Numbered from the stretch's first letter, positions 7,996-15,373 are shown. The stretch is 24,254 bases of DNA from Desulfobacterales bacterium (GCA_029934695.1 JAOZLU010000007.1:10942-35195); one strand, 5' to 3'. The notes: generated by a model not told the origin, from the letters alone. Numbers and translations are program-made.

Positions 7996-8063
7996 CTTAT
8001 GCACATAAGAAAATTCCGGAGACGGAGTGCAAAAATGGATCTGCTCAGGACGTGTATTACTGT
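7978..8063. repeat. 90-bp direct repeat, copy 2
   Basis: Same element as at 4239-4329, same orientation, 86 bp. It encodes the last residues of the AraC-type gene on the plus strand. On the minus strand it encodes the last two codons and stop of the convergent ATPase gene, so it bridges two convergent gene ends and its CATCGG/CCGATG hairpin could serve as a terminator. Confidence 0.8.
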
Positions 8064-9418
8064 TGGCTGATTAATTCCAAAATATGTTCCGCCAAATATA
8101 TCGGTATCGAAACAAGCCGGTATTTCACGGGTTTCCCCAAAGTCGTCTTCACCCTGATATCTTCAACCAACGGCAGATTCAGATTGCAGCGGACCGCCAA
8201 ATTGAGGCTTTTTTCGGCCATGAACTGATGAAGTGATTTCATGGTGCCCGCGGGTCCGGCTTTCACCTCCACCGGAACAATGCGGTTCCCCTGTTGGATG
8301 ACATAGTCTATTTCTCCGAGCCTCCCTCCGGTCCGTTGCCAGTAAAAAAGCAGCGGATCGGCTGACGGTGCCTGTGCGGAACGTAACTGCTGGCCGACAA
8401 ACTGCTCGGCAAGTCCGCCCTTGTTTGAAAAAACCATATTGCTGAAATCCGGGCGGTTCATTGAAGACAGACCGAACTGAACGGAAGCCAATCCGATATC
8501 CAGCATCAGGGCTTTGAAGAATTTTTCATTCGACTCCGCGCCCAGAGGCAGGCCGTTGCCACTGGTATGCAGAACTTTTGAACAAACCCTTGCCTGAGAC
8601 AGCAGATTGAAGGCCTTTTTTATCGGAGCCGTTTTAAGGGACGGATCGACCCGGGTATATACAAATTTATTCCCCAGTTGTTTCGATACGGACAGGAATA
8701 TTCTTGCCAGCAATCGCCCATCCGTTTCTCCGCCGTATTTGTGGAAATCGTCGCGGTAGGTTGCCAGGAGGTCATGCTGCAATTTTATGCAGGATTTCAG
8801 ATTCCTGTTTTCCTTCCATTCCCGGATGACTTCGGGCATTCCTCCGATTAGGCAATAGTCATGATACAATCCCAGACATTTCTCATGCAGTGTCCCGGAT
8901 ATTTTCTCTCCCAGCCGGTAAGATGATAATTTGTGATAAAGCGGCTCGTTCCCCGAAGCCAGCACGAACTCGAAAAAGGACATCTGTTCCAGGTAGTAAT
9001 AGGTGATCCGACCGACAGGCATGCTGTATCTGTATTTCTGCAACGCGAATTCCAGCAGGGAACCGGCAGCGATAACCGGCAGTTCCGGCAGTTCCTCCCT
9101 GAACCATCTGAGCTTTGAGAACAGCTCGGGAGCGGCCTGTATCTCATCCAAAAAAAGCAGCGAGGATTCGGGATCAATTGTTTCGCCCAGTTCAGCCTCA
9201 ATGTCTCTTATTGTCTCCCCGGGTCTGTTTTCCGAAAACAGGTCCGCCAGATTCGGAAAGCGTTCGAGATTCAGTTCGACCAGATTCAGCCCATGCCGTT
9301 TTGCAAGATCGCGGACAAGCCATGTTTTGCCGACCTGTCTGGCTCCTCTGAGAACTGCGGGTTTCCGATTTTTGCCTTGTAACCATTCATCCAATATATC
9401 AGCAGCAAATCTGAACAT
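8057..9418 (-). CDS. AAA_14 / DUF4143 ATPase with C-terminal nuclease-like fold
   Basis: The 453-residue protein starts at ATG 9418 with CAGGAGA upstream; the longer frame to 9454 adds only an unlikely hydrophobic stretch. Domains in order: an AAA_14 P-loop (GARQVGKTWL, residues 25-34) with Walker B LLFLDEIQ (88-94) and a sensor-like PVIAAGSLLEFAL, then DUF4143. That C-terminal part carries GEIDYVIQQ and VPVEVKAG, the D...ExK pattern of PD-(D/E)XK folds. This family is widespread in anaerobes and often strain-variable; its role is unknown and has been suggested to be mobile or defence related. Direct repeats upstream (9447 and 9480) may be an operator. It converges on the AraC-type gene. Confidence 0.88.
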   Translation of the reverse strand: MFRFAADILDEWLQGKNRKPAVLRGARQVGKTWLVRDLAKRHGLNLVELNLERFPNLADLFSENRPGETIRDIEAELGETIDPESSLLFLDEIQAAPELFSKLRWFREELPELPVIAAGSLLEFALQKYRYSMPVGRITYYYLEQMSFFEFVLASGNEPLYHKLSSYRLGEKISGTLHEKCLGLYHDYCLIGGMPEVIREWKENRNLKSCIKLQHDLLATYRDDFHKYGGETDGRLLARIFLSVSKQLGNKFVYTRVDPSLKTAPIKKAFNLLSQARVCSKVLHTSGNGLPLGAESNEKFFKALMLDIGLASVQFGLSSMNRPDFSNMVFSNKGGLAEQFVGQQLRSAQAPSADPLLFYWQRTGGRLGEIDYVIQQGNRIVPVEVKAGPAGTMKSLHQFMAEKSLNLAVRCNLNLPLVEDIRVKTTLGKPVKYRLVSIPIYLAEHILELISQQ

Positions 9419-9446
9419 GGTGAAATAATCTCCTGAAAAAAAAAAT

Positions 9447-9490
9447 AACAACACGTTGTTTTTTAATAACTAAGGATAAAACAACACGTT
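9447..9490 (-). promoter_or_regulatory. paired direct repeats AACGTGTTGTT upstream of the ATPase gene
   Basis: Read on the minus strand, AACGTGTTGTT occurs twice (9447-9457 and 9480-9490). The copies are 33 bp apart, about three helical turns, within 75 bp of the start codon. The inner copy extends into the imperfect palindrome AACAACACGTTGTT. This spacing fits a dimeric or multimeric regulator site; no regulator is identified. Confidence 0.35.
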
Positions 9491-9521
9491 TGATATGTCA
9501 ATCTCTGCCGGACTCTCTGCT

Positions 9522-9615
9522 GGACGGGGTTTGCAACCCGTCCGGCAATCTTAGCCACAATGTTTTGTCAATCCCAGGCAGCATAAGTTTCGGACGGGGT
9601 TGCAAACCCCGTCCG
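9522..9615. repeat. two GGACGGG-type palindromic repeats (REP-like)
   Basis: Two copies of the palindrome CCGGACGGGG-TTGCAA-CCCGTCCGG lie at 9522-9545 and 9591-9615, the second with its centre in the opposite orientation. The same family occurs at 10931-10956 and 11001-11026. The copies lie between the convergent or tandem ends of unrelated genes, as is typical for REP elements. Confidence 0.8.
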
Positions 9616-9660
9616 GCAATCCTTTTTTTAACCACAGAGGAGACACAGTTCGCAGTTCCA

Positions 9661-9692
9661 CCTTCAGGCGGTTTGCACTGACCGCCTGAAGG
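9661..9692. terminator. stem-loop downstream of kce
   Basis: A perfect 12-bp stem (CCTTCAGGCGGT / ACCGCCTGAAGG) with an 8-base loop begins 12 bp beyond the kce stop codon on the minus strand. It lacks a long T-run, so it may act as an mRNA-stabilising 3' end or be another palindromic repeat rather than a strict intrinsic terminator. Confidence 0.5.
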
Positions 9693-9703
9693 CGGTAAAA
9701 GCT

Positions 9704-10519
9704 CTATAAACCGAGTATCTCCCTGGCCTCTCCCACCGTGGCAACCGGGCGGTCCAGTTCTTTTGCAATGCGGGCCACCCGCCCGACGAGCTGGGCGTTT
9801 GACATTGTCATCTCGCCTTTCCGGTAATAGACGTTGTCCTCAATTCCGACCCGGACATGACCGCCCATGGCAATGGCATGAGCCGAAAGGGGAAGCTGAT
9901 ATCTTCCCACGCCTGCGACGCTCCACGTCTGCCCGGGACGCAGTTGGTCTTTCAGAAGAATGAGATTCCTGATATCTCCCGTCATTCCGCCCGGGATGCC
10001 CAGAACGAAATCAACGTGGAATTTCTCAGGAAGCCAGCCTTTTGCAGAAAAACGCTCAAGCGTCTCTGCCATGCCGTAATCAAAAATCTCCAGTTCCGCC
10101 ATGACATTGTTTTCCTGAATCGCATGGGAAATGGTTCGGATCGTGTTTTCAGTATTCTCATAAATATCAGGCCCGAAATTCATCGTGCCCATGGAGAGCG
10201 TTGCCATATCCGGCTTCAGCTTTACTGGCGCACAGCGATCCTCAAGCGGTGTTCCCACCGCACCTCCGGTGGAATACTGGAGAATACACTCGCAGCGTTC
10301 CCGGATTTTCTTCGTGACTTCTTCAAAAATATCCACGCGCTGGGTCGGCTTTCCCTGCTCATCCCGGACATGCAGATGGATGATGCTGGCTCCGGCTTCC
10401 ACCGCATCGCGGGCAGCCTCGGCGATTTCTTCCGGGGTCAGGGGGAGATGGGGATACATCTCTCTTGTCAGTTCAGCTCCGACAACCGGGCATGAGATAA
10501 TTAAAGGCGTGTCAGTCAT
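9704..10519 (-). CDS. kce: 3-keto-5-aminohexanoate cleavage enzyme
   Basis: Kce is the founding BKACE enzyme. It condenses 3-keto-5-aminohexanoate with acetyl-CoA to give acetoacetate and 3-aminobutyryl-CoA in lysine fermentation. The 271 residues match the normal length. The zinc-binding IIHLHVRDEQG, the QYSTGGAVG loop, FVLGIPGGMTGDIRNL, VAGVGRYQLP and RVGIEDNVYYRKGEMTMSNA are all present. The gene overlaps kal by eight bases, so the two are translationally coupled, and the neighbour supports the specific assignment over a generic BKACE. The pathway partners kamD and kamE lie 5-9 kb upstream on the same strand, but separated by accessory genes. Confidence 0.93.
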   Translation of the reverse strand: MTDTPLIISCPVVGAELTREMYPHLPLTPEEIAEAARDAVEAGASIIHLHVRDEQGKPTQRVDIFEEVTKKIRERCECILQYSTGGAVGTPLEDRCAPVKLKPDMATLSMGTMNFGPDIYENTENTIRTISHAIQENNVMAELEIFDYGMAETLERFSAKGWLPEKFHVDFVLGIPGGMTGDIRNLILLKDQLRPGQTWSVAGVGRYQLPLSAHAIAMGGHVRVGIEDNVYYRKGEMTMSNAQLVGRVARIAKELDRPVATVGEAREILGL

Positions 10520-10907
10520 GTTTGATCCTCTGGTTGTTTTTGGGTGTCACACAGGTGCCTTTTGCTCTGCACACCAGCACAGGCTCTTCAAGCACACTGG
10601 CCGCGGTTTCGTTGAATTCCGGTGAGGGCGTGATGACTTTCCATGCCTCAAATTCCATCTCTCTTGACGTGTTGCCGACTTTGACTATTCTGCCAACTGC
10701 CTCAATATAGTCTCCGGCATTCACCGGTGCGAGAAATTCCACCGCACTATAGGCACGGAACAATCCTTCATCGCCGTCATAGCGTATCAGAAGTTCCGTT
10801 GCCACATCACCGAACAAATTCAGCATCTTTGCACCGTCCACAAGATTTCCCGCGTAGTGTGCGTCATGCATGCTCATTCTCAGCCTGATTTTCACTTCTT
10901 CTGTCAT
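10512..10907 (-). CDS. kal: 3-aminobutyryl-CoA ammonia-lyase
   Basis: Kal is a small hotdog-fold enzyme that removes ammonia from 3-aminobutyryl-CoA to give crotonyl-CoA. The 131-residue product starts at ATG 10907 with AAAGGAATA upstream. A longer frame to 11057 exists only because the palindromic repeats remain open, and I reject it. Diagnostic segments: RMSMHDAHYAGNLVDGAKML, LFGDVATELLIRYDGDEGLF and YSAVEFLAPVNAGDYIEAVG. The stop overlaps the start of kce. A tandem pair of REP-like repeats lies just upstream and could separate its transcript from the hypothetical gene before it. Confidence 0.93.
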   Translation of the reverse strand: MTEEVKIRLRMSMHDAHYAGNLVDGAKMLNLFGDVATELLIRYDGDEGLFRAYSAVEFLAPVNAGDYIEAVGRIVKVGNTSREMEFEAWKVITPSPEFNETAASVLEEPVLVCRAKGTCVTPKNNQRIKHD

Positions 10908-10923
10908 AATGTATTCCTTTTCT

Positions 10924-11277
10924 TTACCTGCCGGACGGGGTTTGCAACCCCGTCCGAAATCTTCTGCCCTTACTGCCGGACAGATTCCCGTTGCCCCTGC
11001 CGGACGGGGTTTGCAACCCCGTCCGAAACATTTTGCCCTTACTGCCGGACAGAACAATGTGTCTGATGCCCGAAGTCATCTGAACCAGAAGGAACTCATC
11101 GCCGTAGGTGTAGCTCTGACTGAGCCAGATGAATGTGAGGGCAAGCAGCCAGAGTGCGTGAATCAGGCTGAGTGCCGATCTGACAGGATTGGCTTTCAGC
11201 CATCTGACGGCCGATTTGACCTTCAGATTATTATATGCCCGAAGTGCCTCTTTCAGCGTCTCTTCAGCACCTGTCAT
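10924..11277 (-). CDS. small membrane protein of unknown function with repeat-encoded tail
   Basis: The start at ATG 11277 overlaps the stop codon of the upstream gene as ATGA, so the two are probably coupled. Of 117 residues, the first 75 or so look genuine: an amphipathic helix (TGAEETLKEALRAYNNL) and one membrane segment (ALSLIHALWLLALTFIWL). From about residue 77 on, the sequence is translated REP-like repeat, with FRTGLQTPSGR appearing twice 70 bp apart before the stop. The original C-terminus was probably replaced when the repeat arrived. I do not recognise the family. Confidence 0.55.
   Translation of the reverse strand: MTGAEETLKEALRAYNNLKVKSAVRWLKANPVRSALSLIHALWLLALTFIWLSQSYTYGDEFLLVQMTSGIRHIVLSGSKGKMFRTGLQTPSGRGNGNLSGSKGRRFRTGLQTPSGR
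10931..11026. repeat. tandem pair of REP-like palindromes, 70-bp unit
   Basis: Two copies (10931-10956 and 11001-11026) of CCGGACGGGGTTTGCAACCC with its complementary arm, in the same orientation. The downstream sequence CTGCCCTTACTGCCGGACAG (TTGCCCTT in the second copy) is also repeated, so the unit is a 70-bp tandem duplication. It lies between kal and the small membrane protein gene and inside that gene's reading frame. Confidence 0.85.
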
Positions 11278-11753
11278 ACTTCCGCCCACCTGTCCAGCCA
11301 TCTGTTCAGCAGGCTTTCAAATGTGTCCTGGGTGAATGGGAATCTGTCCCGTCTGTCACTGCTTTTCCATAATTCCCAGCTCAGTCTCTTATCCTCATTT
11401 TCGATGAGCAGAAGCAGAACTTTTTCCTCCCTGTGTCCTCTGAAATACAGATCTGCCTTGCCAAAGGCGCCGATGATATTTGTTCCGGTGGGTTCGAGTA
11501 TGATCCGGGGCCCTCCGCCGAGGTTCAATTCCATGATGCGGATGTTTTCAGAAAATTCCTCATGCTCAATGTGCTGCAACGGAGAATATTCAATGGTCAT
11601 CTGCCCCGCATCGGTCAGTTCCCTGAACCATTCTCCGATATTCTCGTATAGTCTTCGGACCTCGCTGATCCATGTCATTCTCTCTTTTTCCGTGTTTTCA
11701 GCACGGTCTTTGTATTTTTCAGCCAGTCTGGCCACTCTTTTCCTGAAATCCAT
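11274..11753 (-). CDS. hypothetical protein, helical N-terminus
   Basis: The 159-residue soluble protein has GGAG seven bases before its ATG. The first 50 residues are helical and charged (KRVARLAEKYKDRAENTEKE, RRLYENIGEWFRELTDAG). A beta-rich middle follows (IRIMELNLGGGPRIILEPTG, KADLYFRGHREEKVLLLLIE) and then a Trp-rich end (LLNRWLDRWAEV). I do not recognise the family. It is translationally coupled to the membrane protein gene that follows, suggesting a two-gene unit whose function is unknown. It is encoded upstream of kal on the same strand and may have been inserted into the lysine gene cluster. Confidence 0.6.
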   Translation of the reverse strand: MDFRKRVARLAEKYKDRAENTEKERMTWISEVRRLYENIGEWFRELTDAGQMTIEYSPLQHIEHEEFSENIRIMELNLGGGPRIILEPTGTNIIGAFGKADLYFRGHREEKVLLLLIENEDKRLSWELWKSSDRRDRFPFTQDTFESLLNRWLDRWAEV

Positions 11754-11848
11754 AAAAAAACTCCGTTTCCACTGGGTGATGAAAATAGTATTAAAAAATC
11801 ACAGATATGATTCCGTCCTCAGCTTTGAAACTGATTCCGGGGCGTTGT

Positions 11849-12007
11849 TCAGCCGGAAACTTTTTCTTTAAGCCAGAGATTAATAAGCGTTTCTGACGAC
11901 ACGCCTTGGAGTCGTGCCTGTGTTTTCACCTGGGTGAACAGGTCCTTTGCTATGGCGCAGTAAACTTTCTGTGAAGACAGCCGAATTTCTGCCTCAACAG
12001 ATTCCAT
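11849..12007 (-). CDS. small CopG/RHH-like protein, possible orphan antitoxin
   Basis: This 52-residue frame (MESVEAEIRLSSQKVYCAIA, then KDLFTQVKTQARLQGVSSET and LINLWLKEKVSG) ends in the pattern of ribbon-helix-helix antitoxins: a basic helix, the G-V-S turn and an LI-x-LWL-xEK helix. The frame is open further upstream to about 12060 without an ATG. A weak GGGAAGA precedes the ATG. No toxin gene is adjacent on either side, so it is either an orphan antitoxin or a remnant. Confidence 0.45.
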   Translation of the reverse strand: MESVEAEIRLSSQKVYCAIAKDLFTQVKTQARLQGVSSETLINLWLKEKVSG

Positions 12008-12394
12008 GAGTTCTTCCCATAATTTTTTCTGCCTTTTTCCCCGCTGTCTGAACAGGATTATTCAGGATTTTCAGGATGACAGAAAAATTAAAATCCCTGA
12101 CCCTCATTCAGAAAGCTTTACAGATTTTTCTGTGTACAGGACAAAAAATGATAATGTGCTGATATTGCTGAATATGAGCATTCCAGACAGAATCATCTGA
12201 CCGTCCGATATTAAAGGCTGTCCGAAAATCTGAATTTTTTTTGTCCTGTACATAGCAGATTTTTACAAAACTTGTAAATAAAAAAATTCTGTGATAGGGA
12301 AAAAGCAACATCGGGGATTAATTCCCCGGGTGAAAGTCAATACATGCTAAAACATACTGATTACTTTCAACTTTTCACTTTTGAGGAGAAAACT
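12008..12394. other. non-coding stretch with long inverted repeat
   Basis: No supported gene. The main structure is the inverted repeat with arms at 12133-12148 and 12237-12252. The sequence CTTTCAACTTTTCACTTTT just before the caspase-like gene also recurs in variants near 20190 and 21150. Confidence 0.5.
12133..12252. repeat. inverted repeat TGTACAGGACAAAAAA, 120-bp element
   Basis: The arms TGTACAGGACAAAAAA (12133-12148) and its exact complement (12237-12252) flank 88 bp with no long frame. Perfect 16-bp terminal inverted repeats around a short non-coding core fit a miniature inverted-repeat element or a decayed insertion sequence. CAGATTTTT occurs on both outer sides, at 12121 and 12256. 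Confidence 0.55.
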
Positions 12395-12580
12395 ATGAAA
12401 AAAACAATTTTCTGCATTGCCGTGCTGCTGGGAGTTTTTCTTTTCACGGGCGGACCGCTTTCAGGGGCGGGAAATCTGAAACCCATTGAGAATGTTGCTG
12501 ATCTGAATCATAAAAGCGGTAAGTTTGGAAAGTACCATGCTCTGCTCATCGGCATCAATGAATATGATGACCCGCTGTTC
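12395..12580 (+). pseudogene. 5' fragment of a secreted caspase-like (peptidase C14) gene
   Basis: A good ribosome site (GAGGAGA) precedes ATG 12395, followed by a signal peptide (MKKTIFCIAVLLGVFLFTGG) and then GKFGKYHALLIGINEYDDP. KxHALLIGIxxYxDP is the first beta-strand of the caspase/metacaspase fold. Homology stops after about 62 residues; the frame runs into palindromic repeat sequence and ends at 12703. The His and Cys catalytic residues are missing, so this is a truncated gene. Confidence 0.6.
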
Positions 12581-12863
12581 CTGCGTCCGCACCGCCATGC
12601 TACGAGTGAAGTGCATGGCGGTCGGATGCTTCTGTTCTCCGAGCAGGCAGGAAAGAGAAGGCGTGCAGGGGGCTTGCCCCTGCGCGTGACAAATTCTTTA
12701 TGACGCATTGCGTTATTTTTTGAATTCCTGTTCCTTTCCTTTGGTGGTATCTACACGGATTAGTGATAATCAAGGATTACGAGATCCCAGAAATCCTTGC
12801 TTATCGCTAATCCATGTAGATGAGGGGCCAGAAATCCTTGTTTATCGCTAATCCATATAGATG
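12581..12863. repeat. repeat cluster replacing the caspase gene's 3' part
   Basis: It holds several palindromes: ACCGCCATGC/GCATGGCGGT (12591-12622), GCAGGGG/CCCCTGC (12665-12683), and a large inverted repeat with 30-bp arms at 12749-12777 and 12791-12820. Those arms carry ATCTACACGGATTAG and CTAATCCATGTAGAT. A third copy follows directly at 12832-12862. The same repeat occurs once at 2313-2351. No gene is seen in the interval. Confidence 0.7.
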
Positions 12864-12908
12864 AACGCTGAAAGAATATCAAGAATCGTCAGGCAAAGGA
12901 GTCTTCTT

Positions 12909-14486
12909 ATGGAAAAAGAATTTAATGATGTCGGAACGTGTGTTCCCCGCCGGCATTATATGGCAGACACATCCGAAAAAATTGAAGCGATTATCCGGAT
13001 GATCGAAAAAGGGAAATATTTCACCATCAACCGTCCCCGGCAGTTCGGCAAGACGACCACCCTTTCCCTACTCATGAAACGGCTCTTTGCCACAGAAACG
13101 TATCTCCCGCTCAGAATCAGCTTTGAGGGACTGACCACGGAAAGTTATTCCAGTCAGCAACGATTCTTAGACGGATTCTGTTTTCTGGTCCGGCGATTCT
13201 TTCGTGTGCATCACTTGGAGAATTTGCTGCACTACACCGAGGAGCAGGGCCGTCTGGAAACATTCGAGCAACTGAGCAGCTTCATGAGCGGGTTATGCTC
13301 GGCAAGCGGCAGGCAGGTCGTTCTCATGATAGATGAAGTGGACAAAAGCAGCAACAACCAACTGTTTCTGGACTTTCTGGCCCTGCTGAGAATAAAATAT
13401 CTGGATCGCAGTGAAGACCTGGATATCACCTTCCACTCGGTCATTCTTGCCGGAGTTCATGATGTCAAGACACTCAAAGCCAAAATCCGGCCTGATGAGG
13501 AAAGAAAATACAACAGCCTCTGGAATATTGCGGCTGATTTCAAGGTTGACCTGAGCTTTGCGCCCCGTGAAATTGAAACCATGTTGCAGGATTACACCCG
13601 GGAAAAAGGCATCCGACCGGATATTCCGGCAATTGCCCAAAGGCTGTATTACTACACCTCCGGATATCCCTATCTCGTCAGCAAACTGTGCAAATTCATT
13701 GACGAGGACATTGTGACCCAACGGGAGGAGCAGAACTGGTCCGTCGCGGATGTGGAGGAAGCCTTCAGGATGATTGCGGATGAGGGATACACCACCACCC
13801 TGCTTGACAGTCTGATCAAGAATCTGGAAAACAACCCGAAACTGTACGAACTGATCACTCAGATTGTGATTAACGGGGAAAGCTTACCGTTTACCATTAC
13901 CAATCCCGTGATTAACCTGGGCCATCTCTACGGAATGCTCGTTCCGTCCGAGCGCGGGCGCTGTCAGATTCATAACCGCATCTTTGAGCAGCGGATGTAT
14001 GCACATATTATGTCCGGACTGCTTCAAACCGCATATCGTGAGGTGAACGGATTCAGCGGCCCGGAATTTTATACAGCCGAAGGTCTGGATGTCGGACTGA
14101 TTCTGCGGCGTTTCCAGACCTTTATGAAGGAGCATCATTCCAACCGCGAGGACAGATTCCTGGAACGGGAGGGCCGCCTGCTGTTCCTGTCCTACCTGAG
14201 ACCCATCATCAATGGCCGGGGCTTTGACTTCAAGGAGCCTAACGTGGCAGACGAAAGACGCATGGACATTGTTGTCACATACCAACAGAAACGCCATGTC
14301 ATCGAACTTAAAATCTGGCGTGGCAATGCGTATCATCAGAAAGGGCTGAAACAGTTGAGCGACTATCTCGACACATATTCACTCAAAGAAGGTTATCTGC
14401 TGATCTATGATTTCAATAAAAACAAGGAGTACAGACAGGAGCAGATCACATTCCGTGACAAGCAGATATTTGCCGTGTGGGTGTGA
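12909..14486 (+). CDS. AAA-like ATPase with C-terminal PD-(D/E)XK nuclease domain
   Basis: The start is ATG 12909, with AAAGGAG eight bases upstream; upstream in-frame codons come from the repeat. In 525 residues: an N-terminal motif VGTCVPRRHYMADTSEKIE, the P-loop NRPRQFGKTTTLS (41-53), Walker B VVLMIDEVDKSS (137-148), and winged-helix-like material in the middle (IAQRLYYYTSGYPYLVSKLC). The C-terminal nuclease-like domain has D453 in RRMDIVV and the pair E466/K468 in HVIELKIWRG. This is the AAA-ATPase/PDDEXK family that is expanded in repeat-rich bacteria. Its role is not established; defence or element maintenance has been proposed. All motifs look intact. It is convergent with the secreted protein gene at 14575. 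Confidence 0.85.
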   Translation: MEKEFNDVGTCVPRRHYMADTSEKIEAIIRMIEKGKYFTINRPRQFGKTTTLSLLMKRLFATETYLPLRISFEGLTTESYSSQQRFLDGFCFLVRRFFRVHHLENLLHYTEEQGRLETFEQLSSFMSGLCSASGRQVVLMIDEVDKSSNNQLFLDFLALLRIKYLDRSEDLDITFHSVILAGVHDVKTLKAKIRPDEERKYNSLWNIAADFKVDLSFAPREIETMLQDYTREKGIRPDIPAIAQRLYYYTSGYPYLVSKLCKFIDEDIVTQREEQNWSVADVEEAFRMIADEGYTTTLLDSLIKNLENNPKLYELITQIVINGESLPFTITNPVINLGHLYGMLVPSERGRCQIHNRIFEQRMYAHIMSGLLQTAYREVNGFSGPEFYTAEGLDVGLILRRFQTFMKEHHSNREDRFLEREGRLLFLSYLRPIINGRGFDFKEPNVADERRMDIVVTYQQKRHVIELKIWRGNAYHQKGLKQLSDYLDTYSLKEGYLLIYDFNKNKEYRQEQITFRDKQIFAVWV

Positions 14487-14540
14487 CTCTGCACGGATTA
14501 TGGCTAAATCTGCATGAATTATGGTTAAGTTGTCTGGAAA

Positions 14541-14566
14541 GGAGTGCAAACCTTGCTTTGCACTCC
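14541..14566. terminator. bidirectional hairpin between convergent genes
   Basis: A perfect 10-bp stem GGAGTGCAAA / TTTGCACTCC with a six-base loop lies between the ATPase stop (14486) and the stop of the convergent gene (14575). Position and structure suit a shared transcription terminator, although the T-run is poor. Confidence 0.6.
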
Positions 14567-14574
14567 CGGTTTTA

Positions 14575-15105
14575 CTAAAAATCAGTCTGATCCAGCCATA
14601 TCTCAGCCTTGTCGGCATTTTTCTCGCCAAAATACATATCCGTCACAAACCCGAGGCACTCCTCCCGACTCTCCTTTTTTCCCCTTTTCCACGATTCCAG
14701 AAGGGAAATCAGCCCCCTGACCTCGGCTTTCATCTGCTTCACCTCTTCTTCGGTCAGGCCCCGGGTGCTGATGCGCTTGTGTGAAGGAAAAAAGCAGGTT
14801 CTGACAAAGCCGTTGAGTTCACTCTCCCCGGTTTCTTTTTTCAGATTATCTGTCCTGAGTGTGAACCGCCCCTTTTTCGGACTGATAACCGCGGCCACCG
14901 CATCCGGCATTTTGAAGACAACTTCATCATCTGAACTGATTTTATCATTAGTTTTCAGGAGTTTTCCCGACGCCTTGATCTGAATCGTTCCCCTGACGTG
15001 AATCACATGGTAAACATCAGCCGGCTCTGAAAAGCCGGTTTCCGGTATGCTGAAACATACAAAGACAAAAATTATTAATGTAACAATGCTTCGGAATTTC
15101 ATCAT
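14575..15105 (-). CDS. secreted protein of unknown function
   Basis: The 176-residue product has AAAGGATG just before two tandem ATG codons (15105 or 15102) and a signal peptide (MMKFRSIVTLIIFVFVCFSI, ending near GFS-EP). After cleavage it has a beta-rich region (DVYHVIHVRGTIQIKASGKL, DEVVFKMPDAVAAVISPKKG). That pattern resembles the periplasmic FecR-like ligand or beta-sandwich fold, where DxVxFxxPxAxxxxISPxxG is typical. A helical C-terminus follows (LTEEEVKQMKAEVRGLISLL). I do not recognise a named family. It lies downstream of kamE on the same strand with 270 bp between. Confidence 0.6.
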   Translation of the reverse strand: MMKFRSIVTLIIFVFVCFSIPETGFSEPADVYHVIHVRGTIQIKASGKLLKTNDKISSDDEVVFKMPDAVAAVISPKKGRFTLRTDNLKKETGESELNGFVRTCFFPSHKRISTRGLTEEEVKQMKAEVRGLISLLESWKRGKKESREECLGFVTDMYFGEKNADKAEIWLDQTDF

Positions 15106-15373
15106 GTCATCCTTTCTTTTACATTAGTTATTATGATTTCCATATCCGCCTTTGCCAAGTCTCAGAGACTGATCCAGCTTCATCATCAGACTATCAGTAA
15201 CTCTTACCAGTTTTCTTGTGAAAAGCAAAGCTTTTTTGAAAAAGACCGGCAATTTCAATTTTAAGATCAGACAGATTTTGTCTGTAAGACATTCCAGCCG
15301 TTCTGACAAATTTCTCCGTATTCCTCCGACAATTCAATATTATCCGCCACTGTCCCTCCGGTAATGGGTTGTG
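15106..15373 (-). other. short open stretches between kamE and the secreted-protein gene
   Basis: No convincing gene. Minus-strand frames include a TTG-initiated 61-codon frame (15309-15124; LKLKLPVFFKKALLFTRKLV) and a GTG-initiated 27-codon frame with GGAGG upstream (reading ADNIELSEEYGEICQNGW). They overlap in different frames and look like fragments of one decayed small gene. Confidence 0.3.

Noticed and set aside
9003..9428. 141-codon frame antisense to the AAA_14 ATPase
   Set aside because: The opposite strand has clear Walker motifs; this frame has none.
9522..11026. CRISPR array
   Set aside because: The repeats are palindromic, differ in orientation and spacing, and lack regular spacers or cas genes.
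10512..11057. A longer kal protein starting at 11057
   Set aside because: The extra 50 residues are translated REP-like repeats; the start at 10907 has a ribosome site and matches the family length.
10870..11871. 333-codon plus-strand open frame
   Set aside because: It lies antisense to two coupled hypothetical genes and the REP pair, with Ser/Leu-rich composition typical of a shadow frame.
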